From: Acidobacteria bacterium RIFCSPLOWO2_12_FULL_68_19
GTDB lineage: Bacteria; Acidobacteriota; Vicinamibacteria; Vicinamibacterales; UBA2999
Assembly (NCBI GenBank): GCA_001767525.1
Contig: MELF01000017.1
Location: 137,556-201,555 of the forward strand
Direction: 5' to 3'
Length of the DNA: 64,000 nucleotides
The notes beneath the pieces were generated by a model that was not told where the DNA came from, did not search any database, and was given only the letters and a program-made list of their open reading frames with translations. Positions 8,049-15,469 of the stretch are shown one piece after another (position 1 is the stretch's first letter; each line of letters opens with the position of its first letter). The translations under genes were made by a program, and so were the position numbers.

Positions 8049-9056
8049 TTGCGACACACCATCACCCTTGTTCCCGGCGATGGGATCGGGCCGGAGGTCA
8101 CCTCCGCCGTCGTGCACATCCTCGAGTGCGCCGGGTTCGACGTCGGGTGGGACAGCCACGTGGCCGGCGCGGCGGCGCTCGAGCGCCACGGCGTCGCCCT
8201 CCCTGAGGGGCTGCTGGCCTCGATCCGGCGGACCCGCGTCGCGCTGAAAGGACCGCTCACGACCCCGGTCGGCACCGGATTCACCAGCGTCAACGTCGGG
8301 CTGCGCAAAGCGCTCGACCTGTTCGTCAACCTCCGTCCCGTGCGCAGCCTGCCGTCGGTGACGACGCGGTACGAGCACGTCGACCTCGTCATCGTGCGCG
8401 AGAACACCGAGGATCTCTATGCGGGCCTCGAACACGAAGTGGCTCCAGGCATCGTGGAAAGCCTGAAGATCACCACGGAAGCCGCCTCGAGCCGAATTGC
8501 GCGATTCGCCTTCGACTACGCGCGCGCGCACCGCCGCCGGCGGGTGACGGCCGTGCACAAGGCGAACATCATGAAGATGGGCGACGGGCTGTTCCTGGAG
8601 AGCGTCCGGAAGGTGGCGGCGGCGTACCCCGAGATTGCCGCCGACGACCGCATCGTCGATGCCGCGTGCATGCGCCTCGTGCTGGACCCGACGCAGTTCG
8701 ACGTGCTGCTCCTTCCGAACCTGTACGGCGACATCGTCTCGGACCTGTGCGCGGGGCTGGTCGGCGGACTGGGTGTCGTGCCGGGCGCGAATCTCGGCGC
8801 CGACCTGGCGGTCTTCGAGGCGGTGCACGGCAGCGCGCCGGACATCGCCGGCAGGAACATCGCCAACCCAACGGCGCTCCTGCTCTCCGCGACGCTCATG
8901 CTGCGGCACATCGGCGAGGCGGCGATCGCCGACCGGGTGACGCGCGCGCTCGAGGAGGTGCTCGCGGCCGGGCGCGTTCGCACGCGGGATCTGGGCGGCA
9001 CGGCGACGACCACCGAGTTCACCGAGGCGATCTGCGCCAGGCTCACCGCCTCCTGA
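8049..9056 (+). CDS. NAD-dependent isocitrate dehydrogenase
   Basis: 335 aa beta-decarboxylating dehydrogenase. TTG at 8049 is the first start giving the canonical N terminus (TITLVPGDGIGPEVT); a GGGAGAA ribosome-site-like stretch lies in the end of the preceding gene. Substrate-contact segments FTSVNVGLRKALDLFVNLRPVRS, RENTEDLYAGLEH, HKANIMKMGDGLFLE and LPNLYGDIVSDLCAGLVGGLG favour isocitrate over isopropylmalate, and the short length without a C-terminal extension is typical of the NAD-using, mitochondrial-IDH3-like class. It would run the oxidative decarboxylation of isocitrate in the TCA cycle. Homoisocitrate dehydrogenase is the main alternative and cannot be fully excluded from sequence alone. 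Confidence 0.88.
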   Translation: MRHTITLVPGDGIGPEVTSAVVHILECAGFDVGWDSHVAGAAALERHGVALPEGLLASIRRTRVALKGPLTTPVGTGFTSVNVGLRKALDLFVNLRPVRSLPSVTTRYEHVDLVIVRENTEDLYAGLEHEVAPGIVESLKITTEAASSRIARFAFDYARAHRRRRVTAVHKANIMKMGDGLFLESVRKVAAAYPEIAADDRIVDAACMRLVLDPTQFDVLLLPNLYGDIVSDLCAGLVGGLGVVPGANLGADLAVFEAVHGSAPDIAGRNIANPTALLLSATLMLRHIGEAAIADRVTRALEEVLAAGRVRTRDLGGTATTTEFTEAICARLTAS

Positions 9057-9092
9057 CTCCTGTCTCCTATACTCCTGCCTCCTGTCTCCTGA
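9051..9092. repeat. Short TCCTG-type tandem repeat
   Basis: Imperfect tandem array built on TCCTGACTCCTGTCTCCTATACTCCTG-like units of 7-10 bp. It overlaps the stop codon of the isocitrate dehydrogenase gene and ends at the TATAGT box of the next gene. Confidence 0.7.
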
Positions 9093-9098
9093 TATAGT
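9093..9098 (+). promoter_or_regulatory. Candidate -10 box of the acyltransferase gene
   Basis: TATAGT five bases before the GTG at 9104 and eleven before the ATG at 9110. Consistent with a leaderless or very short leader, but it could also be incidental. Confidence 0.35.
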
Positions 9099-9103
9099 CG
9101 CCT

Positions 9104-10231
9104 GTGCCGATGCTCGACGAGATCACCGAGGCCGTGCTCGCCAGGGAAGAGGTGGCGCGCTATCTCGAAGGGAGCCACGGCGAGAGCGGACGCACCGCGC
9201 GAGAGCGTGTCCGGGGCTACCTCGAGGAGCTGCGGACGACGCAGCGGTATCCGATCTATCGCGCGCTCAAGCATCCGCTCTATCCGATCCTGCGGAAGAT
9301 CGATCGCGTGGCCGAGCACGTCGAATCGGCCCGCGCAGCCACGCGCGCCGGCCGCGTGGTGTACGCCTCCAACCACAAGAGCCACACCGATTATCTCGTC
9401 GAGCTGCTGGTGCTCGATGAGAGCGGCATCCGGCCGCCGATCATCGCCGCCGGCATCAACCTGTTCGGGGGGCCGCTCGGGCTGCTGCACCGGCACGTGA
9501 CCGGTGCGATTCCAATCCGGCGCAACATGAAGGATCCGGCCTACCTCATCACGCTGAAGGCGTACGTCGCCGAGCTGCTGCGGAAGCACGACCTGTTCCT
9601 CTACCCGGAGGGCGGCCGCAGCTACAGCGGAGAGATCAAGAGCCCGAAGACAGGGCTCATCCATGCGGCGCTCCAGTCGGAACACTCGCAGCTCGTGGTG
9701 CTGCCGACGGCCGTCGCCTACGATCTCGTGCTCGAGGACCACGTCCTTGCACGCCAGCGCGTCAAGCGCGTGCAGCGCCCGTTCAGCCGCGAGCTGGCGG
9801 AGATGGTGCGCTACGCGGTCGGGTACCGGTCGCGCGCGTTCGTCACGTTCGGCAAGCCGATCAGCGTCGAGATCGATCCCGCCTCCCGCCGCGACGTGCT
9901 CGAGTTCGCGCGCACCGTCATGGATGCGATCGGCCGGCTCTACAAGGTGCTGCCGACGGCGGTCGTCGCCAACGCGATGCGCCCGTCGATCACCCGGAGC
10001 GATCTCGAGGCGCGCGCCGACGCGGTCATCGACACGCTGCGATCGAAGGGAGCCAATCTTGGCGTGACGAGCGGCGCCGAAGCGATCGACGGCGGCCTGG
10101 AGCTGCTGGAGACGCGCGGCATCGTGGTCGTCGAGCGCAGCCGCGTCCGCGTCCGCGAGCGCAACGTGCTCCGCTACTACGCCCGGACCCTGAGTCATCT
10201 GCTCGCGTCCCCGTCGCGCCGTACGCACTGA
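9104..10231 (+). CDS. PlsB-like glycerol-phosphate acyltransferase family protein
   Basis: 375 aa (GTG start at 9104; ATG two codons later is equally possible). The acyltransferase motifs are clear: motif I NHKSHTDY (~residue 90), GAIPIRRN, motif III LFLYPEGGRSYSGE (~165), and motif IV VLPTAVAYD. The spacing and the 'RKIDRVAEHV...VYASNHKSHTDYL' lead-in resemble sn-glycerol-3-phosphate 1-acyltransferases of the PlsB group, although the protein is much shorter than E. coli PlsB. A role in membrane phospholipid synthesis is likely; substrate choice (acyl-CoA or acyl-ACP, first or second position) is not decidable. The C-terminal ~75 aa look winged-helix-like. Its stop overlaps the next start (TGATG), so it is coupled with proline dehydrogenase. 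Confidence 0.8.
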   Translation: MPMLDEITEAVLAREEVARYLEGSHGESGRTARERVRGYLEELRTTQRYPIYRALKHPLYPILRKIDRVAEHVESARAATRAGRVVYASNHKSHTDYLVELLVLDESGIRPPIIAAGINLFGGPLGLLHRHVTGAIPIRRNMKDPAYLITLKAYVAELLRKHDLFLYPEGGRSYSGEIKSPKTGLIHAALQSEHSQLVVLPTAVAYDLVLEDHVLARQRVKRVQRPFSRELAEMVRYAVGYRSRAFVTFGKPISVEIDPASRRDVLEFARTVMDAIGRLYKVLPTAVVANAMRPSITRSDLEARADAVIDTLRSKGANLGVTSGAEAIDGGLELLETRGIVVVERSRVRVRERNVLRYYARTLSHLLASPSRRTH

Positions 10232-11163
10232 TGTACGGCGGGGCGAAGGCCGTCTTCTACGCGCTGTCCCGCAGCCCCGTCCTGAAGCGCCTGGCGTCGC
10301 GCTACGGCATGGCCACGAGCGCGAGCTTTGCGCGTCGCTTCATCGCGGGCGAGACGATCGACGCGGCGATCGACGTGGCGCAACGGCTCGAGGCGCAGGG
10401 CCTGCTGCTCACGCTCGACTACCTCGGCGAACGGGTGAAGACACTCGACGAGGCGCAGGCGGCGACCCGCGAGTACGTGCGGCTGCTCGACCTGCTCGTC
10501 TCGGCCGGCATCGAGCGAAACATCTCGCTCAAGCTGACGCAGCTCGGCATCGACGTCGACCGCGCCACCTGCGTGGACAACCTGCGGCGGATCCTCGACC
10601 CGGCCGGGCGGCACGGATTCTTCGTGCGGATCGACATGGAGAACTCGCCCTACACGCAGGTGACGCTCGACATCTTCGAAACGCTCTGGGAGCAGCAGTA
10701 CCGCAACCTCGGCGTGGCGCTCCAGGCCTACCTGTACCGCACGGAACTGGACCTCCGGCGGATGAACGCGCTCGGCGCACGCGTGCGGCTCGTGAAAGGC
10801 GCGTACAAGGAATCGCCGACGATCGCCTACCGCCGTAAGGCCGACGTCGACGCGGCATTCGTGCAACTCGCGCGTGAGCTGCTCGAGACGGGCACCTACC
10901 CGGCCATCGCCACGCACGACGAGCGCATCATCGACGCGGTTCGCGCCCATGCCGGCGAACACGCAATCGCCGGCGATCGATTCGAGTTTCAGTTGCTCTA
11001 CGGTATCCGCCGCGATCTGCAGGCGTCGCTCGTGGCAGCGGGCTGCCGCGTTCGCGTCTACGTCCCGTTCGGGCGCGAATGGTTTCCGTACTTCATGCGG
11101 CGGCTTGGCGAGCGGCCGGCCAACCTGGGCTTCGTGCTCGGCGCCCTCCTTCGCGAGCGCTGA
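10231..11163 (+). CDS. Proline dehydrogenase
   Basis: 310 aa, the usual size of monofunctional FAD proline dehydrogenases. The TIM-barrel motifs are present: LTLDYLGE (N-terminal strand), NISLKLTQLGID, FVRIDMENS, RLVKGAYKE, AIATHDERI, EFQLLYGIRRDLQ, and the C-terminal substrate helix GREWFPYFMRRLGERPANLGF with the paired arginines that hold the proline carboxylate. Catalyses proline to pyrroline-5-carboxylate with electrons to quinone. Overlaps the acyltransferase gene by one base; no P5C dehydrogenase is nearby. Convergent with the M20 deacylase, 17-bp gap. Confidence 0.93.
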   Translation: MYGGAKAVFYALSRSPVLKRLASRYGMATSASFARRFIAGETIDAAIDVAQRLEAQGLLLTLDYLGERVKTLDEAQAATREYVRLLDLLVSAGIERNISLKLTQLGIDVDRATCVDNLRRILDPAGRHGFFVRIDMENSPYTQVTLDIFETLWEQQYRNLGVALQAYLYRTELDLRRMNALGARVRLVKGAYKESPTIAYRRKADVDAAFVQLARELLETGTYPAIATHDERIIDAVRAHAGEHAIAGDRFEFQLLYGIRRDLQASLVAAGCRVRVYVPFGREWFPYFMRRLGERPANLGFVLGALLRER

Positions 11164-11180
11164 GGCGGGCGCCGGTCCGA

Positions 11181-12326
11181 CTAGGGTGAGCCGCTCGTGA
11201 ACGCCCGCGCCAGCGCCGTCAGCGCGTCACGACAGAGACAGACGTCCTCGATTCTCACGTATTCCTCATGGCTGTGCAGGCCCGCTCCGCCCGGTCCGAA
11301 CAGGACCGACGGGATGCGCGCCGCTCCGAGAATCGCGGCGTCGCTCCAGAAGGTCATCCCGACGCGGCGCGGCGCGCACCCGGCCGACGCGGCGGCGCGG
11401 GCAAGCGTGTCCGGCAGCGGGTGCGCGGACTCGATCTGGTATGCCTCGCGGCTGAACAGGAACCTCGCCTCCGCCTCGAAGGCCGCGTCCTCCCGGCGAA
11501 GCTGGTCGAGGATCCCCGTGACTTCCCGCAAACCGGCGTCGGCGGGCTCACCCGGGAGCGTACGCCGCTCGATCCTGAGGAGACAGCGCTCCGGGTACAC
11601 GCTCAGCTCCTGTCCGCCGGCAATCGTCGACGCGTGGAGCGAGGCGGCCCCGAGCAGCGGGTGCGCCGGCCCGCTCTCTAGGCGCCGGTCGAGTGCCTCG
11701 AGGTGGTGGAGCACGCGCCCCATCCGGAGGATCGCGTCGCGCCCCTCAGCCGGGCGGCTGCCGTGGGCGGCGCGGCCCCGCGTGTCCACCTCGATCCACT
11801 GGAACCCCTTGTGCGCCACCGCGATGTCCAGATCGGTCGGCTCGGTCACGACAGCCGCATCGGCGCGCCAGCGGGCGGCCATGGCCTCCGCGCCGATGCT
11901 GGCGTGCTCCTCGTCGACCACGGCCGCGAGGACGAGCCGTCCGCGCTCGAGTCCCCCCGCGTCGACGAGCTGCCTGGCGGCGCCGAACATCGCGGCAATG
12001 CCGCCCTTCATGTCCTGCGCGCCGCGGCCGTACAGTCGCCCCTCGCGCTGCACCGGCTGAAAGGGACGATCCATGCCGGAGACGCCGACCGTGTCGAGAT
12101 GGCCGCAGAACATGAGCGTCGGCCCCGGGCGGCGCCCGTCGAGGACCGCGACGACGTTGGGACGGCCGGGCGCCACTTCCGCGACATCCACCGCCAGTCC
12201 GAGGGCGATGCACTCGACGGCAATGCGCCGGGCGATGTCGGCTTCCCCCCGCGCGCCCGGCACGAGCGACGGATTGACCGAGTCGATGGCCACGAGCTCG
12301 GCGAGGAGCGCGATCGTCGGATCCAT
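11181..12326 (-). CDS. M20-family ArgE/DapE-type deacylase
   Basis: 381 aa di-zinc amidohydrolase. Metal motifs: FCGHLDTVG (His), GRGAQDMKGG (bridging Asp), VVDEEHASIG (catalytic Glu plus ligand), EPTDLDI, and the C-terminal GLHSHEEYV His. The dimerisation lid domain lies between (AAHGSRPAEGRDAI). The family includes acetylornithine deacetylase, succinyl-diaminopimelate desuccinylase and carboxypeptidase G2 relatives; no arg or dap gene is adjacent, so the substrate stays open. Divergent from the CCA enzyme gene by 26 bp, too short for two fully separate promoters. Confidence 0.85.
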   Translation of the reverse strand: MDPTIALLAELVAIDSVNPSLVPGARGEADIARRIAVECIALGLAVDVAEVAPGRPNVVAVLDGRRPGPTLMFCGHLDTVGVSGMDRPFQPVQREGRLYGRGAQDMKGGIAAMFGAARQLVDAGGLERGRLVLAAVVDEEHASIGAEAMAARWRADAAVVTEPTDLDIAVAHKGFQWIEVDTRGRAAHGSRPAEGRDAILRMGRVLHHLEALDRRLESGPAHPLLGAASLHASTIAGGQELSVYPERCLLRIERRTLPGEPADAGLREVTGILDQLRREDAAFEAEARFLFSREAYQIESAHPLPDTLARAAASAGCAPRRVGMTFWSDAAILGAARIPSVLFGPGGAGLHSHEEYVRIEDVCLCRDALTALARAFTSGSP

Positions 12327-12352
12327 AACCGTGGAACAATGCTACCCGAACG

Positions 12353-13738
12353 ATGTCTCTCGATCTGGCCCGTGCCATCGCGGCCGCCGTTCGCGACGCC
12401 GGGGGACGCGCGCTCATCGTCGGCGGCTGGGTCCGCGACCGCTTGAGGGGCCGCCCGTCCAAGGACATCGACCTGGAGGTGTTCGGGATCCCCGAGAATC
12501 GTCTGGCGGCGCTCCTGACGCCGTTCGGCCGGGTCGAGCCGGTGGGCCAGAGCTTTCCGGTGTACAAGGTCAGCCCACGGGACGCACGGGACAGCGATCG
12601 CGGAGCGATCGACGTGGCGCTCCCCCGCCGCGAATCCAAGACCGGTCGCGGTCACAAGGGCTTCCAGGTGACGGGCGATCCGTTCATGTCGATCGCGGAC
12701 GCGGCGCAGCGCCGCGACTTCACGATCAACGCGATCTCGTGGGATCCCCTGACCGACACGTACGAAGACCCGTTCGATGGGCGCGCCGATCTCGATCGGC
12801 GTCTGCTGCGTGCGGTGGACCTCACGACGTTCGGCGACGACAGCCTGCGGGTGCTGCGGGCCACTCAATTCGCGGCCCGCTTCGAGTTCGGGCTCGACGA
12901 GGCGACCGCCGCGCTGTGCCGCCGCATCGAGCTCGACGACCTTCCGGCCGAGCGCGTCCGGGGCGAGATCGAGAAGCTGCTGCTCGCCTCCGAGCGTCCG
13001 TCCATCGGACTTGCGCTTGCCCTCGATCTCGGCGTGGTCGACGCGCTGCTGCCGGAGCTCAGGCCGCTCGTCGGCTGCGAGCAGGAGCCGGACTGGCACC
13101 CGGAGGGGGACGTCTGGACGCACACGCTGATGGTCGTCGACATCGCCCGCCGGCTGAACGCCGATCTCGACCGGCCACGGCTCATCGCCGTCATGCTGGG
13201 CGCCGTGTGCCACGACCTCGGCAAGCCGGCGACGACCGCGGTGATCGACGGGCGCATCCGATCGATGAACCATGAGGAAGCGGGCGTGGCGCCGACGATC
13301 GGCCTGCTCGATCGCCTGAACATCCACACCATCGACGGCTTCGACGTGCGGACGCAGGTGCTCGGGCTGGTCGCCCACCACCTGAAGCCGGGGATGCTCT
13401 ACAAGGCGCCGCAGGTCGGCGACGGCGCGTTCCGGCGTCTCGCACAGAAGGTCGACCTCGAGCTGCTCGCGCGGTTTGCGCGGGCGGACTGCCTCGGACG
13501 GACCGGCGAGTTCGACTGCTCGGCGATGGACTGGTTTCTCGGGCGGGCACGCGCGCTCGGCGTGGAGCACCGGCCGCCAGCGCCACTGCTGCTCGGACGC
13601 CATCTGCTGGCGCTCGGCCTCTCGCCGGGGCCGAAAGTGGGCGAGATCCTGAAGCAGGTGTACGAGCGGCAGCTCGACGGGCAGGTCACGACCGTCGAGG
13701 AGGCAACCGAGGAGGCCAAGCGCCTGCTGGCGCGATAG
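12353..13738 (+). CDS. CCA-adding enzyme-like tRNA nucleotidyltransferase with HD domain
   Basis: 461 aa. The N-terminal nucleotidyltransferase head has ALIVGGWVRDRLRGRPSKDIDLEVF with the GG, RD and DxD elements; the following RRDFTINAI and LLRAVDLTTFGDDSLRVLRATQFAAR are the class II CCA-enzyme neck motifs. An HD phosphohydrolase domain follows (DVWTHTLMVVDIARRL, CHDLGKPATT). Adds or repairs the 3' CCA of tRNAs; the HD domain often carries 2',3'-cyclic phosphodiesterase activity. A poly(A) polymerase role is possible but less likely. No SD precedes the ATG at 12353. The stop sits next to the convergent PIN toxin gene (one base between them). Confidence 0.87.
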   Translation: MSLDLARAIAAAVRDAGGRALIVGGWVRDRLRGRPSKDIDLEVFGIPENRLAALLTPFGRVEPVGQSFPVYKVSPRDARDSDRGAIDVALPRRESKTGRGHKGFQVTGDPFMSIADAAQRRDFTINAISWDPLTDTYEDPFDGRADLDRRLLRAVDLTTFGDDSLRVLRATQFAARFEFGLDEATAALCRRIELDDLPAERVRGEIEKLLLASERPSIGLALALDLGVVDALLPELRPLVGCEQEPDWHPEGDVWTHTLMVVDIARRLNADLDRPRLIAVMLGAVCHDLGKPATTAVIDGRIRSMNHEEAGVAPTIGLLDRLNIHTIDGFDVRTQVLGLVAHHLKPGMLYKAPQVGDGAFRRLAQKVDLELLARFARADCLGRTGEFDCSAMDWFLGRARALGVEHRPPAPLLLGRHLLALGLSPGPKVGEILKQVYERQLDGQVTTVEEATEEAKRLLAR

Positions 13739-13739
13739 C

Positions 13740-14123
13740 TCACCAGATCACGCGCACCGGATACTGCGCAATGGCGGGATCCGGCGTGACGATGGCGAGC
13801 CCGTGGGCGATTGCCTGCGAGATCAACATCCGATCGAAGGGGTCGCGGTGCAGCGGCGGCAGCTTCAGCGACTGCAGCGCCGACTCCTCATCGAAGTCGA
13901 GCGACACGATGCCGCGCGTCCCGCGCCTGGCCGGAACCAGGCGGTCTGGAGGCTCCGGGAGCGCCAGCTTCCCGTCGCGATATTTCAACGCGATCTCCCA
14001 GACAGACACCGCGCTGAGCAGCACGTCGTTCGACGGAATGCGAACAGCCGCCGCCGCGGCAGAGGAAAGCGGGCCGCCGCCGATGAGCCAGAGAAACGTG
14101 CACGTATCGAGCAGGAGCCTCAT
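13740..14123 (-). CDS. PIN-domain toxin (VapC-like)
   Basis: 127 aa with the PIN nuclease signature: LLLDTCTFLWL (first Asp), SAVSVWEIALKYRDGKL (Glu), RDPFDRMLISQAI (third acidic pair) and TPDPAI (fourth). These four acidic positions bind Mg/Mn in VapC ribonucleases that cut tRNA or rRNA. It overlaps the upstream Phd-like gene by ATGA, the standard translational coupling of an antitoxin-toxin pair. The pattern matches the Phd-partnered PIN subgroup. All active-site residues appear intact. Confidence 0.9.
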   Translation of the reverse strand: MRLLLDTCTFLWLIGGGPLSSAAAAAVRIPSNDVLLSAVSVWEIALKYRDGKLALPEPPDRLVPARRGTRGIVSLDFDEESALQSLKLPPLHRDPFDRMLISQAIAHGLAIVTPDPAIAQYPVRVIW

Positions 14124-14464
14124 GAGAGGCGGCGGCGGCGACCACCGTCCGGCCCCACGTAGCCGCCCTTCCGCTCCGCAACCTTCGACGACGGTGTATG
14201 GGTGAGCGGGTCGGTCGATCCCTTGCCCTCCCAGAGGTCCAATTCCTCGTCGGACAACGATTCGAAGAACGACGGCGGCACCTCGAAAATGGATTCGCCG
14301 GGCAGCGGCCCGATCGGCCGCGGTTCGGTCCGAACCGACTGCACGGGGCCAAGCTCCGCCACAGGCGTGTTGTGGCGATAGATGACGATGCGCTCGCCCT
14401 TGGCGGCGCGTTCGAGGTACTCGGACAGTTTCGCCTTGATCTCGAACACGTTGACCTTTGACAT
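14120..14464 (-). CDS. Phd/YefM-type antitoxin
   Basis: 114 aa from ATG 14464 (the ORF could begin six codons earlier). The N terminus SKVNVFEIKAKLSEYLERAAKGERIVIYRHNTPVAEL is a typical Phd/YefM DNA-binding dimer domain. The C-terminal tail, including FEVPPSFFESLSDEELDLWEG, is probably the toxin-binding part. A perfect TATAAT lies six bases before ATG 14464, which decides this start and suggests a leaderless transcript autoregulated through the AT-rich imperfect palindrome around it. First gene of the pair with the PIN toxin. Confidence 0.85.
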   Translation of the reverse strand: MSKVNVFEIKAKLSEYLERAAKGERIVIYRHNTPVAELGPVQSVRTEPRPIGPLPGESIFEVPPSFFESLSDEELDLWEGKGSTDPLTHTPSSKVAERKGGYVGPDGGRRRRLS

Positions 14465-14500
14465 GACTATATTATAGACCAATTATTAAGTCCTAGATAA
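14465..14500 (-). promoter_or_regulatory. AT-rich promoter/operator of the Phd-PIN pair
   Basis: Reading on the minus strand, TATAAT (forward 14471-14476) is followed by ATAGTC and the ATG. CTATATTATAG around the -10 is a near-palindrome suitable for Phd dimer binding. The stretch is strikingly AT-rich against the surrounding DNA. A weak TTATCT lies 18 bases upstream of the -10. Confidence 0.5.
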
Positions 14501-14509
14501 AGTCACCGA

Positions 14510-15469
14510 TCAGGCGCCGATGTAGCGTGCGAAGTCCTCGGGTGAGACGTTCCCGCCTGAGACGACTGCCACGCTGCCCGCAGGGGTCATCTTGCGGGCG
14601 AGCACCGCCGCCACGGCTGCCGCGCCGCTCGGCTCCGCGACGATGCGAGCCTCGCGAAACAGCCATCCCACCGCCGCCGCAATCGCCTCATCGTCGACGG
14701 TCACCAGCTCATCGACGAACGCCTGCACGTGGGCGAACGTCAGCTCGCCCGGCTGGAGCGGCAACAGGCCATCGGCGATGCTCGACGTCCGCTCCAGCCG
14801 CACGGGCCGTCCGGCCGAACGCGAGGCCGCCATCTTGGCGGCGCCGACCGGCTCGACGCCGACGATGCGCGTCGCCGGCCGGCAAGACTTGACCGCCGCC
14901 GCAATGCCCGAGATCAAACCGCCGCCGCCGACCGGAACGTAGATCGCCGCGGCGTCGGCAACCTCGTCGAGAATCTCCAGCCCGCACGTGCCGGCGCCCG
15001 CGATGATCCAGGGGTGGTCGAATGGCGGCACCATCGTCAGACCGCGAGCGGCGGCTTCCGCCTCGGCCCGCGCCCGTCGGTCGATCGACGTGGTGCCGGC
15101 CATGATCACTTCCCCGCCATAGCGTCGAACGCCCTCGACTTTCACCCGCGGCGCCGTGTCGGGCATGACGACCACCGCACGCACGCCGAGCCGCTCGGCG
15201 GCGAGCGCCACGGCCTGCCCATGATTGCCGGACGAGTAGGTGATGACGCCGGCGGCGCGCGCCTCCCGCGGCAGCTGCGCCAGAAAGTTGCAGGCGCCGC
15301 GGATCTTGAAGGCGCCCATCGGCTGGAGGTTCTCGCATTTCAGCGCAACGCCGCGAGCGAGCACAACCGGCGTACGCACAGCCGCCATGCGGATGCGTGC
15401 CGCCGCGGCTTCGATGTCGGCACGCGCAACGAGCCCGCCTGCGCGGCTCCCCGACTGGGCAAGGGTCAA
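14510..15469 (-). CDS. Threonine/serine dehydratase-like PLP enzyme (fold type II)
   Basis: 319 aa. TTG at 15469 is chosen: it overlaps the TGA of the upstream M28 gene (TTGA) and gives the normal length; residues further upstream in the 722-aa ORF are a shadow of the M28 gene. Motifs: PLP lysine in MGAFKIRGACNF, TYSSGNHGQAVALAAERLG, phosphate-binding VGGGGLISGIAAAV, and the C-terminal SGGNVSPE. No ACT regulatory domain, so it resembles catabolic threonine dehydratase, serine racemase or hydroxyaspartate dehydratase. It converts a hydroxy-amino acid to the keto acid or racemises it. Co-directional and coupled with the M28 peptidase. Confidence 0.85.
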   Translation of the reverse strand: MTLAQSGSRAGGLVARADIEAAAARIRMAAVRTPVVLARGVALKCENLQPMGAFKIRGACNFLAQLPREARAAGVITYSSGNHGQAVALAAERLGVRAVVVMPDTAPRVKVEGVRRYGGEVIMAGTTSIDRRARAEAEAAARGLTMVPPFDHPWIIAGAGTCGLEILDEVADAAAIYVPVGGGGLISGIAAAVKSCRPATRIVGVEPVGAAKMAASRSAGRPVRLERTSSIADGLLPLQPGELTFAHVQAFVDELVTVDDEAIAAAVGWLFREARIVAEPSGAAAVAAVLARKMTPAGSVAVVSGGNVSPEDFARYIGA

